From Reticulitermes speratus (Eukaryota; Arthropoda; Insecta; Blattodea; Rhinotermitidae): DNA of 64,000 bases. Made by a program: the position numbers and the translations under genes. A model generated the notes under the pieces. The model did no database searches and was not told the DNA's origin. It was given only the letters and a program-made list of their open reading frames with translations. Shown piece by piece: positions 41,311 to 53,956 of the stretch. Numbering within the stretch: position 1 is the stretch's first letter; each line of letters opens with the position of its first letter. The stretch is taken from positions 51,435,130-51,499,129 of the forward strand of contig JAJKFL010000003.1 of the NCBI GenBank assembly GCA_021186555.1, read 5' to 3'.

Positions 41311-44300
41311 TGAGAGTAGGTCTCTCCTCTGTTTACGATCCGCGAGTTGCCTATCTAGCCTTACCCCTAGAGTGGCTCATGCAGTTCGACCCGCCTCCCC
41401 CCCCAAGAGTGTAATGATGCTGTACTGTACAGCTTTGTCTTGGGGCCGACCATACTTAAAGTCTGTAATTGTACAGCCGGGCACCTTGTCATTTAATGCT
41501 AACGCGCAGCTGCCTCTCATTACGGCACTAAAGTCACGCTTCGTGTTCTACAGCATGAGTGTACACGAACAATAACAATGACAGTTTTACACACTGCATA
41601 TACCGTGTGCAACTGAAGCAAAAAAGTTTTACAGACAGCAGTTAAACCCGCTACTGGACACCACCCTGACATAATTTTATCTACCTCCAACTCTCAGAAC
41701 TTAACGCTCTTAAAATCCACCTTAATGTTATCATCCCATTTACGGGACGTGATTCCATTACCGACAGCTATTTATATCCTTAGTATCAAACAAATCTTCA
41801 CATCTCAGAGACTGTAATAATAAGATATAAAATTTATGTTTATATAAAACGTATAAAATACTAAAGGTCCAAATTGTAATTAGTGTATTCTTATGATCCA
41901 ACTGAGAACTGAGAACATTTAAACCAAACCTGTGGTTGATAACAGTAATTAAAAAAATTAGTTGGTAGCTAATAATATATTCAGGTTAGGGTCTCTCGTG
42001 GTATAACACCATATAAATTCTCTACCAGACTATACGGTGTCATAACCCAGAAGACCACAAGTGGACTCTCCACCTCGGCGATAGCCTCAAATCTTAGGAC
42101 AAAATAATGTTCGTAAATACCTGGGGCACATTTTCCCGTGTTTCAAGCATAATTTCAAACAATGCTCTGTGTTTCCTGTCCTGTACACTGCTAAAATCAA
42201 TGCAATTTCAGATAAAAGAAAGCAGATTTAAACATTTTTCTAACTAAACTTCACAAACTTAAGCTTTAATTGGCTAAATGCCTTAAACCACAACGGTCAC
42301 TGTAAGCACCACATGCTTCAACTTAAAGGAGGGTGTGTTTTGCCCAAAAAAATCTATTTAATTTATAATTTTCCTAAGATTCTCAAAATAAATGACGATT
42401 ACTTGTAACATTTTCAGTTCTGAGCGGGTAACTGAAGTTTAACGTATCATGGAACGCAAAACATTGCAGTTTGGTAGGTTACTGTGTGTCGGACTTATGG
42501 GTCAAAATTGGAAGCAGCTTCTACCAGGAGACACTGATAACGATCTGTCAAATTACACGATGTCACATCCAGACGACAGCAATCTTCAGTGATTTTTTCC
42601 CTTAAAAACACTAAACAATAGGTCTCTGAAATGGAAAGGGACCGATTTCTTTTATATTATCAAAAGTGTTTCAGACTTTTTCATTTTCTCTAAATTCAAG
42701 TCCTTTCTAAAATTGTGCGTATTAATAGGCCAGTACTATCGGTTTTCTTTTTAGGCATTGGAAGGGAGCGAGGCTGCTCTCTGGTGGAGTTAGACAGAAG
42801 CATGACAGCAGCGCCACGGCGCCCAACCGGCCTACTACATTGCAAATATATGGACATATTCATAAGCACGTTAAGGCAGCTGGATATGCAGTCGTATTCA
42901 AATTTTCATAAAGGAACTGTGCATAACTACCTCACATTCAGTAACTTCTTGTATTTTATCTAAAGGTTTGAAAACAAAATGGGTAAATCGAAATAATATC
43001 AGTCAATTTGTTTTGTAAAAAATGGCGCATATAAGTGAAAATAAAGGTAAGGATTATAAAACTCGTCTTGCGATTAAATGAAAGTACGAATAGGGACGTG
43101 CTGGTAAAGGCGGGTATACCTAAAAGTCTTCTTGAAATCGAAACTAAACGGGAGTTGGCCAGCTTCAAGAACTAGTCTTCTTATCCCGGAATAAAGGCAG
43201 CCTCTTTCCATTGAGCAGGATATTGAGAGGAAGCTAGAAGTAGCCTGGACCCTGCGGAGTGAAGAAATTAATTTAGTCTGCCGCGCACGGACTTGCATGC
43301 AACCCGTTTTACAGTTGCTGTATAGACAGATATCGCAGTATAATTTGCTACTTACTTCATATGACGTCACAGATATAAGACATAATTCTTGCAAAGTATA
43401 AAAAAATTCGTCTCCTTTTATTTCCTTACTTGTACAAGAACGTACAAATTTCATTGTGGTAACAACACCAGAAGACTAAACATAAACTGCAAAAATTTGG
43501 TATCTGTTCAATTTACAAAGTCGAATACAATACTTTTTTTTTTCGAATAAGTGTTTGGCACCTTGGGGTTATTTCTAAAGACGTTGTGTGTTTATTCAAT
43601 GCAGTTATTGATTGGTATTATTTAAAGTTTTTATTTAAACACAGCAATATTATATTTATACAGAAAATAATAAACAAAAGTATTTCATTAAAATCAACAA
43701 TTAATTGATATGTACATCGACTTCGAATAACTACGCCTATCATAAAACAGAAAAGGTACAACGTTTTTATAGACATAGGAATAAACATTGAAATTATGAA
43801 AGAGTAAAAATTAATATAATTATTATCGTCGTCTGTCTGTGACCCATGTAACAAGGACAATTAATTAGAGGTCAGCACAAATAAAAAAAAATATAGTCTT
43901 AATATACAGCTAAAAATAATAATATACTTCAATTTAGTTGATTAAATTTTTACAAGCGCCGAAACTTAAAAATTGTTTTTTTCGAATCCAAGTAAAATGC
44001 GAATATCTTCTAAAGTATCCACAAGTATGCTAATGATTAGTGAAGATTTAATTTCATTTACATACAGTTTATTTATGAATAAAATCGGTAGCGCGGTTGG
44101 CGTGAATGTCAGTCAACAAAGAATTAGATAAAATGTGTAAAAAAGTCCGTCTTTGCTCGGTTTGAATTGCTGCCATGGAGTTTTCGTGAAAAAAATGAGA
44201 AAAAGTCGAAAACACTCCTTTCCGCATCCAAAAAAAGTTTCGAAACAGACACCTCTATAACACGAACCAGAAGCATCCGCGCATCATTCGACGTGGAGAA

Positions 44301-44643
44301 GTACAGAGTTAAAACGACCTCCTAATTACCGAACAAGGTTAAATATTTTGCCACTTTGACAGGATAAACTATAAGCTAAGCTGTTCAGTAATATTGTTAG
44401 TTTCAAAAGCTATTCTCCTAATCAGACAGACATTTGTATTTGTCGATTTATCCCACGTGAGGCATTCAAGCTACAGAGTTAAGTGGTCTATTTTTTGGGC
44501 TTAAAGGGCATAGTGTGAGGTCCATTTAAAGCAGATAGGGAAAGGGAATGAAAATAAACTTAAACGAGAATAACAACGATTAAAAGTGACAAACATGCCG
44601 ATTGTACCTGCAAATGTATTTAGGCTGTTATGCTCAGTTACAT
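41311..44643. other. 3.3-kb AT-rich spacer, no gene seen
   Basis: I recognise no family-level repeat and no protein-like frame; frames of 67-126 codons at 41372, 42715, 42956-43454 and 43618 lack motifs. Confidence 0.35.
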
Positions 44644-44657
44644 GTATGCGTATGTAA

Positions 44658-44955
44658 AAGGTAAAGCAATCCCATTACAGGCCTAGACAGGCCCTGAGGG
44701 GTCCAGGAGGTTGAGGCTCTCAGATTTGTAGACAATCGGCACATGAAGGTGGTAAGGTTGTCAGCCCTACGCACCGGCCGCCTTTACCCCCCAGGAAATA
44801 TTCCTGGTACTCATTTATCTTAGAGGCTGAGTCGACCCCAGGGCCATAGTGCGACCGAAATGATTATGTCAAGGAATTAATTCCAATCGGGAATCGAACC
44901 CGCGACGTTCCGGTTTGTAGCGTAGTGCCTCAACAACTGCGCCACCGCGCGCCCC
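44658..44955 (-). mobile_element. SINE family C, full length, with TSD
   Basis: Minus-strand copy, head near 44955 (GGCGCAGTTGTTGAGGCAC), B-box CGGGTTCGATTCCCG, tail GGTAAAGCAATCCC in plus view. TSDs GTATGCGTATGTAA / GTATGCGTACGTAA at 44644-44657 and 44956-44969 (13 of 14). Confidence 0.94.
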
Positions 44956-45181
44956 GTATGCGTACGTAAGCAGAATATATTTACATTGTTTGAAAGGTCA
45001 GATTTATTACAATGGCATATAATATGAAACTTAAAATAAAATGAGTACTGTTTTTGAGATGTGATGCCGTGTAGTCTAGCAGACGTTTCAAAGAGACCTA
45101 TTGCCTTCACCATCACGGTTTCATCTACCCTAATATTTTAAATCTTTTAGTTACGAACTTTTCCTTTTTTAAGATTATACA

Positions 45182-45918
45182 ACGTCAGTGATATGTAAAT
45201 GGATCTGAAGTACTGATGGAAATGACAGTGATATGGAAATGGATCTGAAGTACTGATGGAAATGACAGTGATATGGAAATGGATCTGAAGTACTGATGGA
45301 AATGACAGTGATATGGAAATGGATCTGAAGTACTGATGGAAATGACAGTGATATGGAAATGGATCTGAAGTACTGATGGAAATGACAGTGATAAGGAAAT
45401 GGATCTGAAGTACTGATGGAAATGACAGTGATATGGAAATGGATCTGAAGTACTGATGGAAATGACAGTGATATGTAAATGGATCTAAAGTACTGATGGA
45501 AATGACAGTGATATGGAAATGGATCTAAAGTACTGATGGAAATGACAGTGATATGGAAATGGATCTGAAGTACTGATGGAAATGACAGTGATATGGAAAT
45601 GGATCTGAAGTACTGATGGAAATGACAGTGATATGGAAATGGATCTGAAGTACTGATGGAAATGACAGTGATATGGAAATGGATCTGAAGTACTGATGGA
45701 AATGACAGTGATATGGAAATGGATCTGAAGTACTGATGGAAATGACAGTGATAAGGAAATGGATCTGAAGTACTGATGGAAATGACAGTGATATGGAAAT
45801 GGATCTGAAGTACTGATGGAAATGACAGTGATATGTAAATGGATCTAAAGTACTGATGGAAATGACAGTGATATGGAAATGGATCTGAAGTACTGATGGA
45901 AATGACAGTGATATGGAA
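45182..45918. repeat. 40-bp minisatellite with a 360-bp internal duplication
   Basis: About 18.5 copies of a 40-bp unit containing GATCTGAAGTACTGATGGAA and ATGACAGTGATATGG, nearly identical. Two rare variants, GATAAGG (45390 and 45750) and ATATGTAAATGGATCTAAAG (45471 and 45831), each recur exactly 360 bp apart, showing that a nine-unit block was duplicated. The 288-codon minus frame is a repeat artefact that starts in SINE E. Confidence 0.97.
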
Positions 45919-46037
45919 AAGCCGAAATATTAGAAGAACCTCTCCCAGCGCCACTTTGTCCACCACAAACCCCACACGGAATGGCTTGCAATCACCGACG
46001 TGAGAGGTTAGCGACAAACCGTACGAGCCATGACACA
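45919..46037 (-). mobile_element. SINE family E, 5' part
   Basis: Plus view: CCCAGCGCCACTTTGTCCACC, ACCGACGTGAGAGGTTAGCG and ACCGTACGAGCCATG match the head half of family E; the 3' half is replaced by the 40-bp array. Confidence 0.82.
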
Positions 46038-46107
46038 ACATACCTTCGCCATCGATAAAGCCAGCAGGTTCCCGTGAAACGTCACAATATATATATATAA
46101 ATATATA

Positions 46108-46293
46108 CAGGTCGAACCCGGTTATAACGACATCTGTTTATGCGACACCTCGTATATAACGTCAGATATTCTGTGGTACCAATTAATTTCTCACTGTTCA
46201 CCACAATATTACACTCTTCGATTACAACAACACTCACTTAAAAAGACACAAAATATTCAGCCCCTTTCATGGCGTTATAACCGAGTTCGACTC
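46108..46293. mobile_element. Short pogo-like MITE
   Basis: TIRs CAGGTCGAACCCGGTTATAA and TTATAACCGAGTTCGACTC, flanked by TA on both sides and embedded in AT repeats. About 186 bp, no coding capacity. Confidence 0.85.
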
Positions 46294-46319
46294 TATATAT
46301 ATATATATATATATATATC
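46294..46319. repeat. (TA)n microsatellite
   Basis: About 12 TA dinucleotides next to the MITE TIR. Confidence 0.9.
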
Positions 46320-46897
46320 TGCATGACGTCACTGCACAGTCATCATAGTGACGGCCATGAGAACCTCGAACTTAAAAAACTGCTAATAATTAAAATGTAT
46401 AAGAATCGGCTACGATATGATTCTTGTCTTTACACTGTGGGTTCAATTCAAATTTCAAAATAAACTTTTCAATCTACTTCAATATCAGTTCACTAAAGAC
46501 TTCATTGAACTGCGGTAACCTTACACCCTGCATTACCGATGACAGCAAGAACAATATTAAAATAAATATTAAAAATCTGGTTATAAAGTTTTGGACTGGG
46601 TGCGCCTAAATCGTGACAGGGAAGAGTGATGAGATTTTGTGAAGAGGATATCGAAATTTTGAGGCGGAAATGACATTAAAACCACAGAATTTAGGGCCCT
46701 AGATTAACGTCGTTATCTTTGTAAGATTTGTTAGAACTGAAAGAAGTTTTTGTAAAAGGTAAAACAAAAATGTCTTTAGCTACAAATTTTATGACGACAG
46801 CAATGAAACAGTGGAGTTAGCGAATGAAACTGCCTTCTGAAATACACTATGAACTTACACACGGTGTACACAGGTACACAAAATTATTTCAAGCTAA
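46320..46897. other. Spacer, no gene seen
   Basis: The first about 30 codons of an apparent 141-codon frame (from 46824) lie here, outside the LINE. Confidence 0.4.
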
Positions 46898-46912
46898 TAA
46901 TTATAAACACAG

Positions 46913-47345
46913 GCTGAGGGGGATATTTGGGCCTAAGAGGGACGGGGTAACAGGGGAGTGGAGAAGACTACATAACGAGGAACTTAATGATCTGTACTCG
47001 TCACCAAATATTATTCGGGTGATCAAATCGAGAAGAATGAGGTGGGCGGGGCATTTAGCACGTATGGGTGAGGGGAGAGGTGCATACAGGGTTTTGGTGG
47101 GGAAACCTGAGAGAAGGAGACCACTTGGAAGACCGAAGCGTAGATGGGAGGATAATATTAAAAGGGATCTTCAAGAAGTGGGATGGGGGGGCATGGACTG
47201 GATTGATATGGCTCAGGATAGGGACAGGTGGCGGGCTGTTGTGCGGTAATGAACCTTCGGGTTCCATAAAATGCGGGGAATTTCTTGACTAGCTGACGAC
47301 CTGTTAGTTTCTCAAGAAGGACTGTGCTCCATGGAGTTAGTTAGT
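46913..47345 (+). mobile_element. LINE-alpha, 5'-truncated, with 15-bp TSD
   Basis: 433-bp LINE 3' end: C-terminal coding region, 3' UTR and TTAGTTAGTTAA tail. TSDs TAATTATAAACACAG / TAATTATAAACATAG (one mismatch) at 46898-46912 and 47346-47360 fix its boundaries. Confidence 0.95.
46914..47249 (+). pseudogene. LINE-alpha reverse transcriptase C-terminus
   Basis: About 111 codons: [73 protein letters not shown] and [16 protein letters not shown]. This R/W-rich tail with an R.RWAGH..RM core is a familiar C-terminal signature of insect LINE ORF2 proteins; the clade (RTE-like or Jockey-like) cannot be set without a search. No polymerase motif is present. Confidence 0.9.
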
Positions 47346-47499
47346 TAATTATAAACATAGACGAAACTTTGAGGTTACTTTCAACAAATGTGAAAGCGAA
47401 TGATTACCTATTCCAAGCAAGAAGTCCCCCCCCCCAAAATAAAATATTATTAAGGGCAGTAATATATCTGCAGCATTATATATCTTATTTTTTTAATTG

Positions 47500-47769
47500 A
47501 AAGGCCCCGCAGCAGATGCTACGGACGCACCAGAGACTTGAAGGCTTATTGTGCAAACCTGTGATGAAAATGATTCAGTTTTTCCTGCTTTTCCATTTTA
47601 ATGTAGCACCGGTGGAAAGAAGTTGACAGGGGAAAACCAAAGTACTCGGAGAAAAACCTGTCCCAGTGCCACTTTGTCCACCACAAATCCCACATGGACT
47701 TATCCTGGATCGATACCGGTCTTCCGCGGTGAGAGGCCGGCGACTAACCGCCTGAGCCATGTCACTGCC
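47500..47769 (-). mobile_element. SINE family E, full length
   Basis: Plus view: GCAGCAGATGCTACGGACGC, GAAAAACCTGTCCCAGTGCC, ACTTTGTCCACCACAAATCC and the head CCGCCTGAGCCATG. No clear TSD. Confidence 0.9.
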
Positions 47770-48849
47770 CTTTATATAACTTTGCAGTACGGAATTAAAT
47801 TTTATGAATTCTGGGAATTTATTACCTCATATTCCAACAAATGATAAGGTACTAGCATGGAGTAAAATCCGACCAAGGCTGATGGTTATGAAACGGAAAT
47901 ATGCAGAGAACAGAAGGCTTTGCTATGCTGCCTCATAATTGTGTTTATCAGGAACAAACCGCAGCGCTCTAGCAGGCTAGGTGAACCACTGGCCTTGGTG
48001 AGTGTATATCTGCTGATAATGCATGGGGCTGGGTGTCTGATCATCACATTACCGTGGGCAACACGTCACCTGACGATACGTTTAAAACACGACATTCCAG
48101 TTCTCCATTATGTAATACCCCAAATGGATGACTCGGCTTTCACAACAAAATGGCCCTCGCCATCCACTCACGTCCCTCGCATCCCACCACCAACAGAGCC
48201 ACGATCGCGACGCATTTTACCGGGCCCACACTTTTTTAATGTCAGCAGCTCTCTGATTTCGCATCTGTTTTTGATAATGTACCGCTGAAGGCTTTTAATG
48301 CGAATTTCAATTTTTTTTTTCACGTAGCTTTGGCTATATCTGCTGAAATATCGACCTCGCCTGTCATTTTTTATGTTCAAAGAATGTTTACAGTTCATAT
48401 TGGACCCTATTTATATTTCTGAACATGAAGGCAGGATATGCCTCTGAAACGTCGACATTAAATCATAATAATAACGGGTATCACTACTCAAAAGACAGAG
48501 CTCAGAACACTTCGGGCCGTGAGAGAGTGGGAACTTATAAAAGCTTAAAAATTTCAAAGTTACACACTTTTGAAAATATTTGTTGCTTATATCAGCATTA
48601 ATATCTTTTCGTCCGCAACGAATATACATCAAGTTCGACGAGTGGAAACTTCTTTGAATTTATCCCTCTTTATTTTTTGCTTATATCAGTGTTACGAGAC
48701 AAAGAGAAAGACATGGAAGGTCAGAGACATCTTGTGTCAGTGCCAAATAAACTACACAATTCTTGTAAGAAAATGTAAACTTGTCCCTGTACAGCCCTTA
48801 CGGTTTTATGGCTAACTCGAATTATGTTTTCACTGATTGTTTACCTTGG
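47770..48849. other. Spacer with a possible hammerhead relic
   Basis: 48418-48462 reads TTTCTGAACATGAAGGCAGG then GCCTCTGAAACGTCGAC; stem II AGGCA/TGCCT and GAAACGTC are present but the box is CTGAACA. The 122-codon plus frame at 47920 has no recognised motif. Confidence 0.35.
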
Positions 48850-48985
48850 TGTTAGATGGTTGTGAGTGGTCAGCTCTGCGTCTCGGCCGCTTTAGCCCAA
48901 AAATCCATTGAATGGTTAGGTGGGTGGGTTCGTTACCGGTCTGGGCCCTTTGGAGAAGAAAAACTCTCTTGCCACATTGGAAATT
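48850..48985 (-). mobile_element. SINE family A, relic
   Basis: Plus view: AGCTCTGCGTCTCGGCCGCT, TCCATTGAATGGTTAGGTGG, TTACCGGTCTGGGCCC; old copy. Confidence 0.55.
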
Positions 48986-49357
48986 TTCTTGACATAAAAA
49001 TCAATCCATTTATTCTTTAGGATAAGTGGCCAAGAGTCTCAGATTTAAGATAAAATAGGAAGTGTGTTGGGCATATAATTTCAAACGCTTTAATCTCTTT
49101 AGGTTTGGAGTTAGGATGAAATGATAAGATAATAACAATTAGAGCAAACGGTCTCTGGGTTTATTCTTCTCTTAATATCTGACTTTTCTTTCTCTAGTAC
49201 TGTCGATGGCGGATAATCAGAAATAATTTATGGCCCGCTGCACAGCAGGATATTGCTAGTTTGCAAACTGTCTGTGGTGAAAGTTCAGAGTTACGTCGTA
49301 TTCTTTGAGATTGCTTCTTGTTTCAATTTCAGATTACTACTTCACGTTTTCTCAGGG

Positions 49358-49565
49358 GACAGAGTTGGCGCACTCGGTATAGCGACTCGCTATGGGCTGA
49401 ATGTTTCAGGGATCGATTCCCGGTGAGGCAAAAAATTTTCTCTTCTCCACACCCGTCTAGACCGACCCTGGGGCCCAATCAATCTCCTGTACAATGGGTA
49501 CCGGGGCTCTTCCCACGGCCGGGATTGGCGTTGAACAACCACACCCGCATAGTCTGCACGGCGTG
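49358..49565 (+). mobile_element. SINE family A
   Basis: Head AGTTGGCGCACTCGGTATAG, B-box AGGGATCGATTCCCGG, body GTCTAGACCGACCCTGGGGC and ACAATGGGTACCGGGG; shortened 3' end. Confidence 0.88.
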
Positions 49566-51084
49566 TTACATAAGTACTTGTACCTTTGTTGTTACTGATT
49601 ATTTCTGAGACGTATAATTATCTGAAAGTTGTAAATCTACTCTCATCCTTTACACACTCGCACTATTTCAGAGGTAATCATTGTAGCACAATTACAGTAC
49701 GTTATCCAAACAAGGCAGCCCATATGAGAAGGGGAACTGGAAATACAAAGTAGAGAGGAAACAGGTTAGAACTAACATCATAGCAAACAAGAAGATATTT
49801 AGAATGAGATAAGAGAGACAGAAAGCAGAATGAAAAAAGGATAGAAGAAAAGGGTGACGGACGAGCTGACAAATTGAAAAATCTATGAGATAGAGTCACA
49901 ACGGATGTAGACAACAGCTTACTTGCATCCACCAGGAAGACACAGAGGAATACAATAGGAGACACAAGCAAGCCAGAGGGACTTCATTTAATTTAAATAG
50001 CATGAAATCACTGTCAAATCTTCTTTCGTGCTGGATCTGCACAGCTGTGTTCATGGTCTCAAGAGCTGTACAAAGAGGGGAGGATATAGGGTGAGTAAGG
50101 GAGAAACAGAACGGGTAGATGTACTGGAATCATTACACATAATCTTCATTCCAAGAACATTAAACCCTAAAGCCAGCTGCCAGCTTATCGTGTGTCACGT
50201 AAGTGATTTTACAATGATTCACGAGTACAGATGGGATAAAAAAAAGAATTAGTAATAAGAAGTTGAATTGATATACATCACAGATGGGATTAGCTTCTTC
50301 ACCTTCTTTTCTAAACAAGGATTAAGCAACAGGGAGGTCTTCCGAGGTCCAGAATTGAGCAAAACATTTTTTTCTTCGCAGTTTTCCCACTCGACGTATT
50401 TATTATTCATTTCAAATTTTTGTCTTTGTGTCAGAACCTACAGCGCCAAGCGATAGAATTGTCAGTGAATAAAGAAATGGCAGAGATAGAGGACTGAGGT
50501 CACAGCCTCTTTTGAGGTACTCTCTCATCATTTAACTGGAGCACTCAACATGGCCACCAATACTCTCAGTTCGGGTAGCCTGTGTTTGGAACGAAATCAA
50601 AGCCAACACAATGGGCTGGATGACTGAGGAACTGTGATTTGATTTCCGACAGAGGTAAGACAGTTTCTCTCCTTTACACTGTCAAGACCGGAAGTGCGGC
50701 CTGCCCAGTCCCCTACCCTGGAGTGTGAAGCTGTAAATTCGTCCACATCCGGTACCGAGTTTAAGAAATTTTGGATTTAGGAGAATACAGGATAATATCA
50801 CAAATTCTTGGTATGTCGTTATGATACACTGCTTAATTAAACAACAAGCGCATGTAATTTAAGTAGATACAACACAAGTAGTAAAAAGCTGAAATTTTTC
50901 CTCTGGTCAAAATACCATATCTCATGAAATTTTATGAACCGTTATTTACGGAACAACACAACGAAACAGTACCCATTCACGGATCGTAAACACATCCATC
51001 ATTTAAAACTCTCTTACATGTTTCGGGCTTCACGGCCACTGTCAAGAAGACCATTCAATACCGCAAAATGTAGGAGGCATTAAA
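49566..51084. other. Spacer with weak repeat relics
   Basis: 50640-50775 (CTGTCAAGACCGGAAGTGCG, CATCCGGTACCGAG) may be a very old SINE A. 51005-51050 on minus (GGCCGTGAAGCCCGAAACATG) recalls the hammerhead blocks but lacks the CTGANGA box. No gene. Confidence 0.35.
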
Positions 51085-51345
51085 TATATGAGAAGAACAG
51101 CAGGATACATTTGGACAGGTCATAAAACAAATACAGAGACTGCAAAGGAAATAAATATAACCGTAGTTTTGGACAAAATACAGGGACTACAAGTGAAACT
51201 GGATACATGTAAATAGAATGGCTCGTAACGGATTGCACTGGGTAATGAAGAACTGCACAGCAAAATGCAGAAGGAACCGGGGAAGACCGCTGAAGAGACT
51301 TCTGGATGTGTGAGACTGGAACGGGTCAACAGGTGGCCAACTGCA
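51085..51345 (+). pseudogene. LINE-beta reverse transcriptase C-terminus, decayed
   Basis: Plus-strand pieces read MRRTAGYIWTGHKTNTE, VLDKIQGLQVKLDT, then in other frames RNRGRPLKRLLDV and DWNGSTGGQLHD. These fit the C-terminus of a second LINE type whose intact form ends with a GRPLKRLLD...DRN pattern. Frameshifts and stops are present. The following minisatellite starts right at its 3' end and may have grown from a simple-repeat LINE tail. Confidence 0.75.
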
Positions 51346-52240
51346 TGATAGCTACATGGCGATGGTGATTATAGCTACATGGTGATGATAGCTACATGGT
51401 GACGGTGATGATGATAGCTACATGGTGATGGTGATGATGATGATAGCTACATGGCGATGGTGATGGTGATGATAGCTACATGGTGATGGTGATGATAGCT
51501 ACATGGCGATGGTGATGGTGATGATAGCTACATGGCGATGGTGATGGTGATGATAGCTACATGGTGATGGTGATGGTGATGATAGCTACATGGCGATGAT
51601 GATGGTGATGATAGCTACATGGTGATGGTGATGGTGATGATAGCTACATGGCGATGGTGATGATAGCTACATGGCGATGGTGATGGTGATGATAGCTACA
51701 TGGTGATGGTGATGGTGATGATAGCTACATGGCGATGATGATGGTGATGATAGCTACATGGTGATGGTGATGATAGCTACATGGTGATGGTGATGATAGC
51801 TACATGGTGATGGTGATGGTGATGATAGCTACATGGTGATGGTGATGATAGCTACATGGCGATGGTGATGGTGATGATAGCTACATGGCGATGGTGATGG
51901 TGATGATAGCTACATGGTGATGGTGATGATAGCTACATGGTGATGGTGATGATAGCTACATGGCGATGGTGATGGTGATGATAGCTACATGGTGATGGTG
52001 ATGGTGATGATAGCTACATGGTGATGGTGATGGTGATGATAGCTACATGGTGATGGTGATGATAGCTACATGGTGATGGTGATGATAGCTACATGGTGAT
52101 GGTGATGATAGCTACATGGTGATGGTGATGGTGATGATAGCTACATGGTGATGGTGATGATAGCTACATGGTGATGGTGATGGTGATGATAGCTACATGG
52201 CGATGGTGATGGTGATGATAGCTACATGGTGATGGTGATT
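51346..52240. repeat. ATGGTG / GATAGCTACATGG minisatellite
   Basis: Composite array: GATGATAGCTACATGG plus one to three GTGATG or CGATG hexamer-like steps, giving units of 21, 27 or 30 bp. About 37 copies of TAGCTACATGG. The variable hexamer count indicates replication slippage within the unit. Confidence 0.96.
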
Positions 52241-52514
52241 AAATAGTAAATGTATTTATAATCCGTGAATGTGCATCATGTTAGTTGCATTATTTCACAA
52301 AATCGGAAAACACGGCTAAAATTCTTACAAATTTATTTATCATTCCTGATGTCTGGCACCGTACGCACTACAGTACGTACCTTAACGTACGATGGCAGTT
52401 GGAAGTATTTGCTATTCATGTGAATACCGACGAACCGGTACACACGAAGCCCAAATACGTACCTTATGCATGTCACATCTGCATAACACTTATACTAGCG
52501 TAAAAAACTAACTT
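52241..52514. other. Spacer, nothing recognised
   Basis: No coding or repeat signal; a 72-codon plus frame lacks motifs. Confidence 0.3.
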
Positions 52515-52580
52515 AGGAGACCTAAGCGTAGGTGGAATGCTAATGTTAAAATACGGCACTAAACCTTCAGGTTCCACGTA
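52515..52580 (+). mobile_element. LINE-alpha fragment with internal deletion
   Basis: GGAGACCTAAGCGTAGGTGG, AATGTTAAAA then directly CACTAAACCTTCAGGTTCCA; about 90 bp of the normal LINE between these is missing. Confidence 0.7.
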
Positions 52581-52682
52581 AGGAACAACAGAGCAAGCTA
52601 GCTCACCTGGGATATCTTCGCTGTGTAACAAGCTATGCATATTTATGTGGTATATGATATATTCACCGCAAACAACGATATT

Positions 52683-52770
52683 CAGATCTGCGCTCTTCTG
52701 GGATATTACGCAGCGTTGAGTGGTAGTTCTGTACCGACGTTTCGGGACAACCTATCGGTCACAACTTCAA
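52683..52770. mobile_element. P1 element, single arm
   Basis: CAGATCTGCGCTCTTCTGGG through TACCGACGTTTCGGGACAAC; no inverted partner nearby. Confidence 0.82.
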
Positions 52771-53370
52771 TACTTTTTTAATGCTAGGCATGTGTAACGT
52801 CACTACAGATTCTACAAAAAAAATATAGTTTTGCTGACTTACAAATATAGCGACGGTGTGCAAGGTTACTTTATAGTGAGAATATTTAAAGCAGATTGAA
52901 CAGCAGTAGGAAAACAGGCCTCATAAGTTCTTCCCAGAACTTGTCGTTTTATTCCTTTCTTTTTCAAAGCGAGATCTCTATTTTGAACAAGCGAATAAAA
53001 TTAAATACGTTTCTTTCTTATCTTCGAGTTCACTGCCCATTTAATTTAGTTACATTCAGACAAAGAATTACAAAGTTCCGAGAGGGGAGGCACAGACAGC
53101 GGGGGGAAATCTTGACTTCCTTAATGAAGATGGAAGTTTCTCTTTTCGGTTCAAGCTTTAAGAGTGTGTTAATTTCAAATAATTCTACCTATATACATTA
53201 ATAAATACCACAAATATTCAAAAGAAAGGGGGGGTGTCTTGCACATTTGAACCCTTAAAATGTGCTGACTGGAAGAGTTAATAACAATAATAAGAATAAA
53301 AATAAGATTAAGGGGCAGAAGAAGAAAGTATAATAAAGAAGGTAAGGAGAAAAATATGGACAATATGTAT
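52771..53370. other. Spacer, no gene seen
   Basis: No coding or repeat signal. Confidence 0.3.
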
Positions 53371-53382
53371 TAGTAGTAGTAA

Positions 53383-53451
<69 letters not shown>
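53371..53451. repeat. (TAG)n microsatellite
   Basis: About 27 TAG/AGT triplets with one interruption; gives poly-Leu and poly-Thr artefact frames on minus. Confidence 0.95.
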
Positions 53452-53956
53452 CAGAAAAGGAAGAAAAGAAAGACCGAATAGGAAGATGGAGGTAAAAGTC
53501 TTCAGGTAGGTGAAAAAAGAAGAGTAGGGAAAAGAAAAAAGGAATAAGAGAAAAGGCAGAATTTGAGAAAACAAACGAAAAAAGACTAATAAGACGGAGA
53601 GGAAAAAGAAGCTGAGAGGGAAGAAGAAGAAGCAGAGACGAAAGGAAGAAGATTGGAAGGAAAAGGAGCATTAAGGAAGGAGAAAAGAGAAATAATCCAT
53701 GCAGAACACAGCCGGCACACAACGCTCGCTTCATATTTCGCTACTACGTTTACGTGTAACAAGTTTCTCTCCGATAAATATTTAACAAGTTACGCTTGTG
53801 ATGCGGTCAGAAACGCGTATAGATTGCCTATTATTATTCTTCAGGGTTAAGCTAAAGTGAAACGTGTCGCCGAATATCAGTGTCAGTTGTCAGTATAAAA
53901 TTCCATCACAAACCTTTCATCGTTTCTCTTATTGCTAAATGAGGATACACAGAAAA
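53452..53956. other. Purine-rich spacer
   Basis: Strong GA-rich plus strand to about 53700; no gene. Confidence 0.35.

Noticed and set aside
45175..46041. 288-codon minus-strand frame
   Set aside because: Translation of the 40-bp minisatellite (three repeats give a 40-residue period), entered from the SINE E head.
46824..47249. 141-codon frame as a complete gene
   Set aside because: The TSD at 46898-46912 shows that the first about 30 codons are host flank; the rest is a 5'-truncated LINE end.
53255..53734. 159-codon minus frame with poly-Thr
   Set aside because: Result of the TAG microsatellite and purine-rich flanks; a second overlapping frame gives poly-Leu.
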